This document shows, piece after piece, positions 20,726 through 32,700 of a stretch of 64,000 bases of DNA; the stretch's first letter is position 1, and each line of letters starts with the position of its first letter. A program made the position numbers and the translations under genes. The notes beneath the pieces were generated by a model that saw nothing but the letters and a program-made list of their open reading frames with translations, ran no database searches and was not told the origin of the DNA. The stretch is taken from NCBI GenBank assembly GCA_963855995.1, contig OY979729.1:9938115-10002114 (forward strand). The letters are read 5' to 3'. Origin of the DNA: Muricea muricata (lineage: Eukaryota; Cnidaria; Anthozoa; Malacalcyonacea; Plexauridae).

Positions 20726-23700
20726 GTTATAACTCGGCTAGCCCACGGATGAAGCGAGCAGGAGCTGGTCGGGGAAACTCTGGTGGAAGGTAACGTAATA
20801 TACCTTGTATTTCAATTGTCACCCGGCTAAAAATCCATCGAATTCCTGAATGTTTATTTTCGATATGTTTAATTTGTATTCATATGTTGTCTTAATTTTG
20901 TATATTAACCTGTCATCTCAAAATTTCGTCATTTTATTCACTAAAGACTATACTAAACGCAACCTGCCTAGCTTAGAAGTGTCTCTGTTGTGCCTTTGTT
21001 GTTGCTGACAAATCTAAGACTTCGAATATGCCATAAATGACAGGTTTTAGCGCTCGACGTCTTACAATACGAAACGAAATCTGAGATAATAAACCTGATA
21101 TAAAGACAGATCCACGTGCGTAGTTTAAATGGTTCACAAGAATAAGCCAAGTTTAATTTTACATTACAGACCCAGAGGGAAACCTCCAAATTTAAACTCC
21201 CCACCGAACCAGGTTTGTGAGGATGTTGTTCATGTGGTGCCAAGGGATTTAATAGTTTAATGCTTACTGTAATTTGTTACTGGGGTAATTTCCTTTTTTT
21301 GCATTTTGCTATTCTCTGGCGAAAATTGTATAATTGACCTTCCTTTTTCTATAAAACTTAGCCTGTCGAGGGATTGTATTCCAATGAACGGATTGTCAAT
21401 GCTGTCACTTCGGTCGTGGTAAGAAAAAATATCAAAATGAACACAGTATTTATTATTAACTTTCACTTTTTGTAGGTCATTGTAGTATGAGTAAGGCTAG
21501 GGGCTGTTAATAGATATTGAACTCAGACTGACCCATGTAGCAGGACAAAATTGGCAAGCGGTTATTAAATGATAAAATGTATATAGTTTACCGGCCAAAT
21601 CTTGTTGTTTTGACATTTCTAGACATTAATTGTGACATTGATCCACTATATTTGGCAGCTGTTAGAAATACTCAGTGAACTGTAATACAACTGGAACGTT
21701 AACTCAATACAAAAGTTCAGTTAATGGCTGAAGCCAAATTAGTTTTTCTGAGTTTTGAGACGAAATACTTAGTGCCAAAGATCGGACCGTATATCAAATT
21801 GAAGCTATTAAAAAGTTACATTTCATGTAAGAAATTGAAGACTTTAGACAAAAAAGGAATGCCTAAGAAATACGAAAACAACTGCAATTTCAAAAAATAC
21901 GGCAAATTTCCCTTCAAAGTTTAAGGTGTTTGTTTTTCACCTAAAGCCTCAAAATTTTTACATCAAATACAACTTTTTAATAGCTATCATTTGATATACG
22001 GCCCATTTTGTCACATTTAGTACTTCAACTCAAAACTCAGAAAAACTGAATCAAATTTGCTTCAATTTTCCCCCGACTTATCGTTCCAGTTTACTTATAG
22101 TTCAATGGAAATACTCCTTAGCAGAATCATTGGACTTATATCTTGTTGATTGAGCCTGCTTTTTGTTAGTGTTTCTTTATATTTAAACAGTTGTTTTTAC
22201 TGTAAAGTTTGAAATGAAACAACTTCGCCACTGAAACAGAGTAACGAATTGTTCTGTAGGGTGTTAGTCAGCAAAAAAGTAATGTTTGATTAAAATTGAG
22301 AAATTTAGTGGAATCTGGGTCTGGCGGCATGCCTTGAGCTGATTCTTTTACATGCTTGTGTCTTTGAAATGCTATTATCCAGCTTTGGAGAGCAATATTG
22401 ATAACAGCATATCATTCAATAGTGTCAAAATATTTAGGCCAAATGTATAATTTGGCATCATACAAAATACAGTGACCATAATTTTATGTGAGTGCAAATT
22501 TTTTACAAAATCCACTAGGAGAATCTGAAGATATAATCAGACTTCCTATTAGGTACAAGGGAATAGTAAATGTTGTTGTTGAATAAAAATGGTGTCCCAA
22601 GGTGGTTTAGTAGCAAAGGCTGTGAGTTTATGCTACAGTCTGTGCAGTGAAAAGTTAGCTGAAATCAGCAGTAATGCTCTCTTGCCTGAAATATAACTTT
22701 AATTTTCAATGTAGGGTTGTGCTGCAAATGTGACAGCTGTTAGCGGAAAACAGTTTGAAGGAGTGTTCAAAACTATTTCTCCAGAGGTAGAGATGATTAA
22801 GTAACCCTAGTCAGTGTTTCCGCATTGAACAAAGTTTATGAATTTGTAAATTTCCAGCCTGACACTCACTCTTTCGATACTTTTTTTAACAGGCAAGTTT
22901 AGTCCTTGGAAAAGCCAACCAAGTTGATGATCAGAGGCAAAATGGGGTTGTTGTAAGTTCATTTTTTACTTAGTTGTAATTGGTGGTGTCAAACGTGATT
23001 GTACTACCCTCCCCCTGTGTAAATGATGCATTGTTTGATGATGTTTTCCCTGCTGTTTGCGATTGTTTAGGATGACGTGGTACAGAAAATAGATATCTTT
23101 GAACAGCTTGTGATTCATCACAAAGATTGGACAAGGGTTGAGTTTAAAGATGTCAATTTGGAAGAATGTTATTATAAAAAAGGTATAATATATGCATAGT
23201 TGTAGCTTGCATGCTGAAATTTCATATAACAAGTTTGCTGAATTTTGAATTTTGGAATTTGAATATGAATTTGCAGGGTTCGAATTAACGGTGTGCAATG
23301 TGCAATTTACACTTCATTTTTGGCTAAAATCAGGGAAACTGCACACCTTTTTTGTTCAGCAGAACTCTTTGCATTATAACTTAGATTACAAAAAAGTGAT
23401 ACGAAGTTTATTTGCAATATATAAAAGTGTTAAAATTTGTAAGTTCATAGTGCCATCTTAAATTCACGTACATAATTAACAGTGAAGAGTGTTCTGTCGA
23501 GTTATATTTGCAAATTAATTATTGCGTGAATCTGATTGGTTGGAAGCATTTCCTTAGTCACCCATAGCAACACGGTAGTCTTCTGACATTTTATCTTACT
23601 ATATATGCCTGCATAAGTTTTAGACTTAAGTAGTTGTAAAAGACTATATTCCATAAAATTGTTTGATATTAGATATTTGACTATGCTAGTTTCACCAAGT

Positions 23701-26700
23701 TGTTGGTGGTTAATTTTTGAAATAACGCGATTCACAAGCATGTATACATGCTAATAATATTCGGCTGAATGGGCAAGTTATGACAGCTATCTTGTCAAAA
23801 ACTTATGATTTTAAGCCATACACTCCCGGAAAAAATTGCATATCGTTTTTCTCCACTAATTTGAACCCTGTGCATTTGACATCTTTATAAGAATGGTTTA
23901 TTCAACTTTTTTTCTAAAATTTTGTCTGTTTACAAAAGAATTCAAAACAGACATGGCTATTAGTGGCAATAGAAGAATGAATGGGCAAAAGCCTTTGGAA
24001 GTAAGTTTTTTTTTTAAGAAAACCTATTATACCAGCTGACAATTTCCTAAAGAATGATAACACTTTTGAAAACAATTTCTGAACCTCTACATTTTTTCTA
24101 GAAATGGGAACCTGGTGACATCAATGAGCCATCAGAATCAAACATGCTTGAAGGCCATCGTAATATGGTATGATATATTAGATATTTTTAAGGATATGTG
24201 TTTTCCCAATTGTATTACTAAACCCATCAAGCACCAATGCTATCCCCCGGACCCATAAGATGGTCTGGCGTTTTAGCGCAGAACAGTTGTTCAATGTTGG
24301 TTCAGGACTTATCCTTTAGTTTCTGTATAGTACTACGTATTCATTTAATTCAAACTTCTGGAAACAAGACTACCATAAATAATCTGAAGATGATTTCTCA
24401 GGAACCCCATAGCTTCTTGGCGTTTTTTTTTCTCTAACACTGTGAATATAATGTGGCCATTTCCCAAGTTTGTTCCATTTTGTATTTTTCTATTTATTTT
24501 AGGAGAATGGTTGGAGTGCCAAGGAAATGTTTGAAATGAATGCAAAAATGGTAATTTCTAAAGACTTCTAGATATTTTTTGAGTCAGTGATTTTTTAATA
24601 CTGATTGTATGAATTGTCTGTTTCAGGGAGTAAAATCCACATATGACGAGGACATGGAGGAATATACGTAAGTCAAAGGATAGGACTGAATCATGGGCCT
24701 AAACTGAACTGTGCGCTTTCTGATATCCAAATGGTTATTTTAAAATGATAGCAAATAACATAAATTATTATATGGCTTTGAAGAATCCTGCATTCTGATT
24801 GGTAGACACCCGATCTGTAAAAACCCATATTTGGAACTTTTTTGTGTTCTTTTTTGTACCGTGGAACGTTTTTGTATTCAAATTAATGAAACCACGATCG
24901 ACGTCATTCAAATACAAAATGTCACACTAACTCTGAAAATGACTGAGAGCCATATGATAAACAGTTTATTGACCTCGCTTGTTCGGTCTGTGCCGTGAAA
25001 TATCGGTCTTCGGTTTTTTAGTAGACCTTGCTTGCTCGGTCTGTACTAAAATCTGGTCGATTAGGTTGTTCATTCAAATGGGTTCATTAGGTTGTTCCAG
25101 AAAAGATCCATCCCCCACAGAGAAAATTAAGCCCCCCTCTCTCGTAGACATTCCCCTTCCCTCTTCTCTGGATGGCGGAAATTTCCTCTGTGGGTGGGTT
25201 ATGGATCTTTTGGGATGACATAGTATAGTAATAAGTAAATATTAAATATCATCTTGACACTTTACAGGACAAAACTGGAAAAAGTTGATACTCCTGAGTA
25301 CCGAGAAAGGGAGAGGTTTGCCGCCCAGAAAGCAGAAGAAATTTTCAAGGTAATTTTGAATAATTTCACCTCAATTAAAAGCCTTGAAATCAATATTTTA
25401 GGCTGACATACATGTACTTTGTCCAGCAACTTCTTATTGAACTAACATACAGTACTTTCCATTTTTTATGTCTGCATTAACTATAAACCCAGAGTAACAA
25501 CACAAACTTTTTTTCAATTTCTGTATTGGATTTCCTTTCAAATTTTCTTTTAAATGCTAAAATATTCTTCTGGGAGGACATTTGCAAGCAACTGAGAATG
25601 CTGATGGGTAAAAGCAACAAGTGTTAGGCCTGAAAAATACCTGTGATTACCGTTTCAAATTATGAAAAAATTACGGTTGGTAGGTCGAAAAAAGTTTTCA
25701 ATAATTTTTTTCATTGTTTTGGCTGTTTTGAGTGAAGTCAAAGTACATATTTCCTGTGGATAATTTTAGGCAATTGGTTGTTGTTCATTTACATATCCTA
25801 TGAAAATAGAACACAAGACGTGTACTCGCATTTTGAATAATTCATCATAAATCAAGGCACAATATATGGTCACCCAGGCAAGCACTTGGAAAAATAATAG
25901 GGCTGGCAGAAAAAAAAATATAGGAAAACCAGGTACAACAGTGAAATTTCCCCTCCAAAAAAAAAACAAACTGCCCAATCAATTTAGCTATAGCAATCAC
26001 ACAGTAATGCTCAGCCATTGGCCTAGTGTATGTAAACTTTGGGAATCCTAAAGTCCATACATTGTTGCAGAAACACTGTTTTTCCATGTTTCCCTGTATT
26101 AGCAAACTAAGACAAAATGTTTCTGAGTTTGATGGAAACATTTTTGCTTTCAGGAAGCAAAATCTTGTTTCCGCAACAATGTTTCCTGTGATGGGCAAAC
26201 TGGGAAACGTAGGGAGCATAATGTTACCGCAACAATGTTTCCTAGTTGCCCAGGGTTTAAGTTTTGCATGACTATTGCAGGAAAGTCCATATGAACGCAA
26301 TGCGTTTGATGCCGGTAGAACGGAAGAACAATTGTATAGTGCTGTTGTACGCAAGGACAGATCATCGACGCCGAACTGGAGACAGCCCGCTCACAGTAAC
26401 AGGCCACCAGAACGAGACCAGCGAATGACTAGGTTGTCACAAGAAGGTTCTGGGTCACCTGTGCCTGCTAGGAAAGAGCCAGGTATGTTGTGATGGTGAA
26501 GACAACCTCGTACCCAGGCTCTCTTCTCTACGTTCCTCGCTGGAGGAAGTGACCCGGGTTAATGCTGGTCATCTGGCTCCCAGATTTTGGGAGGCATTCG
26601 GATATGCATTACTAGTTAAAAGAGGTTCATACTTTATTTTTGATCAACTGTAAGACTAAAATAACATAGATTAACGAGTGCTACCCACAATCCCTCACAA

Positions 26701-29700
26701 GCTGGTTCCCAAAATCTGGAAGCCACGTGACCAGCATTCACCAGGGTCTCTCAGGGATCTCTTCCTCCAGCGAGGAGCCTAGAGAAGATAGCCTGGGTAC
26801 GAGATTGTGCGTAGAGACATTTTGCAGGTCACAAGGTTCATAAAGGTATGTGTAATGTGTACAATACGAGCGACCATGTTATATTGAGTATACAATCCCG
26901 AGTCGAAGACGAGCGATTGTATGTTCAGGACAACATATGGTGAGCATTGTAAACAAATTGCAAAATCAATTTATGCAAGTCAGTTACATGCATTTCTGTG
27001 GTTGTAACCAGTTGTATACAAATAGGGAGACATGTTGAACTGCTGGATGGCCCTACTGTCAGTGTGGAGTGCAACAATTTTGCTTTGATCTTTGAAAAAA
27101 GTTTTCCACGTAATTCTAAAATGTCCTTCAAAGTGAGGCAAATTAAAATCATATTGCCATATCCCTTCAAGCAGTACTATTGACTTCTATTATATCTGAT
27201 CAGTCACAAATTGATCATTCATTCAGCGTGTACATTGTTTCCCATATACTCGATTCCTGGCCATTGTATTCCCCACTGCCTACTGTTCATTTCCTACATT
27301 GTGACGTAGCATTGAGTTACCTTATCCCGTGAGCTGTTTTGCTGTGCGCAATTATTTCTACACAAATTACAAAATAACTCTCATAACTCATAACAAACTC
27401 TCTCTTTCTCCGTTAGTGAAAAGTCAAACGAAACCAAATGAGGAAACGACGGATGCCCAAGAAGTACGTGAAACTACAGTCAGTGACATAAGTATTGGAC
27501 CGACAGTAACGGCTATGGTCTTGTATGATGGCGCCAATAATTTTTATGGCCGATATAGCAACATTGAGACGGGGGAAGGGGGGTTTACATGTGAATTTTC
27601 ACAAATGCATTCAAAAATATCTTATCGATCTAAGTGTGGGACCAAATTTCAATGTCTCTGATTGTAACTTTAGTTCTTTATACGTTTGGTGACTAAAGTG
27701 GCAACAAAAGCCAACAGTGACAAGAAATGTGTTATACTTGAAATTGCGGCCGTACTTGACTTATGACTTGCGACTTGGCATCCTGCAGCAAACTTGGTAT
27801 TAACAATCTTGCTGACGGCATTACTATTGTTAGTTGTCAGACCTGTCCTTAAGGTGGCTCGATAGTCAGAATTCATTAGAAATTTATTTTATTTTATTAT
27901 TAGTCTCTACGATTAAATGTTTTGTAGTGAATGCTTGAGCTTCGTTTTAGGTCATTGCACAGCTCTATAGCACTGTTTGCTGTATTTAAAAAAAATTTCT
28001 TCAAAGTTTGCCTGAACATAGAAATCACGTTTCCTGTTGGAACTCAATTCTAATTATAATTCATTTGCATAAACTCCACACCTCACCTATGACAACAATA
28101 TTTCTGGACATACGAACGGTAGGAGTATAAAACTTTTCCAATTATGAAGACAACCAGTAGAGCTATGCAATGACCTAAACTAAGCTTTACACGCGACCTA
28201 TAAAAGATTCTATGGCGATAGAAGTATTATGTGCTATGAGTTAGACTATCGAGCCACCTTAATAGTCTTGCTACAAGTTGTGACAAGTCTGCAAATAACA
28301 AGTTGCAACAAGCCTGATTCTGACAGACTTGTCGCAACCTCATGATGATTGGCAAATTTGTTGTTACTGGTTGACAAGCTGTATCAAGCGAATAAAATTG
28401 ACAACTTGAAATTTCAATAAGTTGCAACATACTTGTCAATTTCATCAAGTTGCAACGAGTCTGTCAAAATCAGATGTTGCGACTTGTCATTTTCAGATTT
28501 GTTACAACTTGTCGTAACAACTTGCGGCAAGCCTGTGGATAACAAGTTTTGACGATCAACTCAAAACGAGTCTTTCAACAACGTGCGACAGATTTGTCAT
28601 CAACAAGCTGTCGAACCCATACAGATATCAGCTTGTCATCGAATTGTTGCAATTTGTGCGTTTTTGGCTGTGTGTGACAGTGACACTTTAAGCAAAGATT
28701 TGTGGTCATTCCTTTACATATGCATTCTCGTATTTCCGAAGGTAAAAGAAAAAATCGACAAGCCCGTGACAGAAACGCCTGTGGAATGTACACCTGAACA
28801 AAAATTAGAAGGTAATAATTATTTGATTCTCACGTTTAAGAGTAATTCTTGGCTTTCACGTGACGTCATAAATTTCACTGGGGGTCAACTCAAAATCGAT
28901 ACACAGTCATTAAAGGGAAATAATTTTTGACTGTATGTGTTGACCTTTTGTTTGGTAGCAAATATGTGCAATTTCGTGAGATTTGTTCACTCCAGTACAG
29001 TATAATCATCAATACATTTTGTTTTGCCCCCCACTCAGATTTACTGCAAAATGCCCTAGTGAAACCCAAGAATAGCAACAAGGAATATTCGTTGCTCGTT
29101 TAAATAGCTTTTGAAATAACTAACAACGCCTTTTACAGATTTTTCATGTCTAGTTTCACTCGAGAGATTTTTCAGCTGGAACACACGGGCAGCAGTCCGC
29201 CATCTTGGATTTTCAAGAATATGCATGTTTAGGTCACAAGTGGGGTCACGCAGCATTTAGTTATTGACAAGCAACGATCAGTTCCTATTTGCTATTGGAT
29301 ATCACATATCGAGCAAAAGCATTTTGGCCAACTAATGTTTGTTACTTACTTTCTTACGAGTAATTGTTTAAGGCTTATCCCACTTGTGCCGTCATATAAT
29401 AAGCTCAAAAATTTATTCAAGATGGCGGACTGATGACATGTTTGAGTCCAAATATCTCAAGAATTAAGCAACAAATGAAAAAGCTGTAACAAGTTTTGTC
29501 GGTTATTCCAGGGTCTTTCAATTGAGCAAAGAACTTTTTTGTTGCCTGTGACCCAAGAAATGTTGTTAAGACATATTATATATTTAAAATAATGTTATCC
29601 AGAGAGTCAAATGGTCGAAAATAAAAGTACACGTTTGTCAAAATAGAAAGGGTTGTTTACATGAGACGTCCTAACCCTGGTTAGTCACCCTGATTTGTGA

Positions 29701-32700
29701 TCATTGAACTGTAATACAACTGTAACGCTAACTTGATACAAAAGTTCAGTTAATGCATGGTTGAAGCCAAGTCAGTTTTTCTGAGTTTTGAGACGAAATA
29801 CTTAACGCCAAAGATCGGACCGTATATCAAATTGAAGCTATTAAAAAGTTACATTTCATATGAAAAATTGAAGACTTTAGACAAAAAAGAAATGCCTAAA
29901 AAATACGAAAACAACTGCAATTTTACAGAATACAGCGAAATTCCCTTAGAACTTTAAGTTGTTTTTCTTTTGCCTGAAGTCTCGAAATTTTTACATCAAA
30001 TACAACTTTTTCATAGCTTTTATTGGATATACAACCCATTTTTTGACGTAAGTATTTCAACTCAAACTCAGAAAAATGAATCAAATTGGCTTCAATTTCC
30101 CCCCACTGACGTATTGTTCCAGTTTACTTATAGTTCAATGTTTGTGATACGAAAATTTTTCCTCTTTGGCTGACGCAAAACAAATTTACGAACAGACTCT
30201 AAGTTTTTCATCTTGATTTTGTTAGCAGCATTCAGTGATGTGGTAAAAGCCGATGCAAAATCTGTCCAAAATGCCGATCAAGATAAACCCTCATGTACCC
30301 CAGATAAACCCTCAGTCACCCTAGTCAACGCAACCGTTACCCCCGTTAACCCAACGGTTACCCCTGCCAATACAACTGTTACCCCTGCTGCAACAGCACA
30401 GCAATCAACAGAAATCTCCCAGAGTCCCAGTAATGTCCCTGACGTAGTCGCCCCGAAAACAAATAATGCTGAGAGAGGCAAAGATCTCAAAAACTTCAGC
30501 GTCAACTTCAAGGTAAATTGAAAACGCGAAATGTAAAGATGATCTGACATTTTCACTATAATTTTGCAGAAACTCCACTTAAAACTATTATCAGTAAGCG
30601 CGCGGATCCGATTCTATGTGTACGTCGTGTCCACATCAAAAGTTCTGTTCCCAGAAAGTTGTATATCTTTCAAGGAACTTCTTCGAAATTTTGAGGAATT
30701 GGTCAAATTTACGTGGTGTATATTTCGAGACTTTGCATGTGTGTAAACTGAAAAATTTACGTAGTGCTTTCACAAATATTGATATTCACCATGAGAAAGT
30801 GCAAAGGTCTTATTAATTAAAGATGTTGCTTGTATCTCGGTTGAATTTAATTAAGATGGAATCTACCTCTGAAATGGATGCACCAATCCAACGAGATTGC
30901 CAATCAACTGTAAAGGTTGTGTCAAACAAGAATAACAGTTGATTAGAGTTTGCTGTCAGGAATGCGACAAGAGGACATTTTAAGCTTCGCACTGAAAAGT
31001 AAAAGCATGAGTGTTTTTGTTTTCATTTCAATAAAATACGCGATTGTGTTGGGAAAGCACCAAGAATAGTGGCCAGCCAAGAGCACACGAGTGCTAACTC
31101 TCATCAACTCTCATAGAGAAAGTGAAACTTTTGAACCAACATACAACGGCAATATTTTTGCAGTCCAAAAGAACAAGCGTTTAGTGCTGCTTTTTATCTT
31201 CTTGCAACAAAAATTTTGCGTGCACGTTACATGCAGCTCGCACTCTTTCCTTGCGACTTGTTAACGCGCATGCTCGAAAAATGTTTAGGCGCAAAATGTC
31301 GCTCCGCGCGCAAAATTCCGCCCAGTGGAAACAGTCTTGCGTCGCAACAAAATTGCGGCGTAATTGCACAATGTAACAGCACTTTGAGCCGTCGTTTTAA
31401 TCAATGGATGAGTTAGTAGACGCGCATAACTTTTACAAATGAAGTAACAGTGTGTTTATCTCGCCAGCTTGCCGAAAAAAAGGGAAAAGGAAAAGTGAAA
31501 AAAGTTGAGGAAGAAGTCAAGACGCCAAACGGAACAACGAATAAAGAAGAGAAACCTGATGGTTGGTTTAAAATTTTGATTTTAATTTTTTTTTGTTTTG
31601 ATGGCCGTCAAGGAACAACTTTATAAGCAATTGAATATGTCGTGCATTTGCTCATGTCTGTTTTGATGTTTTCTTTCAAGCTCAAGTACCAGACGTCAAA
31701 GCAGACACGGAATCTGCTGATAAGAAGGCAAAATCCGAGCTCAATCCCAATGCACAAGAATTCCGGCCCAGGGGAAAACGTAATACCCCAAGTCCGGTAA
31801 GTAAACGGCGCCGTGACAGAGCATTGATGGGAAACAATGCTTCCCAGTTTGCCGTGGGTTTACTGTCGTTGCAGTTGAACTGTTTGTAAAGTATTGTATC
31901 AATGCACTTTCCGAGGCTGATCAATTCATTTGCTAGAAAATTCATCAACTTCCTTGAAATTTGCTCAACTTTCTGTATACGTTTACGTGTTCTGGTTGGT
32001 CAATATGTCCTGAAGTCAAATCTAATTGGTTAACTGGAAAAAAGAAGTTGGTCGACTGTCTGTCCAATGAGTTGACGCAATTTATTATTTCCATTTCCAT
32101 TGCAGCGACAGTAAATACGAAAAAACCGAAACATACCATAGCTTTGTTTAACTGTGTCTTTGTTTTTCAGAGAAACAGCACACCTTCAAGTAGTGCAACA
32201 ACATCCACTTTCCAAAATAGCCCCGCGTTCCCAGGGCAAGTCTCACCCTACCCTCAAAACAATATTTACCAGCGTAATGGACCCAGGGGTAGAGGTAAGA
32301 TGATAAATATTGCATGATTCAAATACATTGTAATCTGAATCAGTCAACGTTGTATTTTGTTGCAATATTTACTAATAATGAACGAAACGAGAAAATACAA
32401 TTTTTTGTATTTTCTTTTCTTCTAAACTTTTTCTTCTACTGGTGTCCATGTTGACTGGAGATTCTTGTTTCGGTAGACACGTAGAAAAAAAAATTAAAAA
32501 AAAAAACGAGGCAAACTTGGGAATTGAACCGTCGACCTTGAGTACAAGGCCGCATTGACCACTGAGCTGAACGGATTATGCGCGGAAAAGTGTAATCAGA
32601 TTTTGAAATGTGATAACAATTCTCCGCGCATGGTACAAAAGTATACAAAATTTACAAACTTCACAGGACTATGTTTTTGACGTTATGCAATATTTTGCAA

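Noticed and set aside
21724-21924. 66-codon frame as a gene
   Set aside because: It sits inside a hAT-type MITE, and the second copy differs mostly by replacement changes, so it looks like neutral drift.
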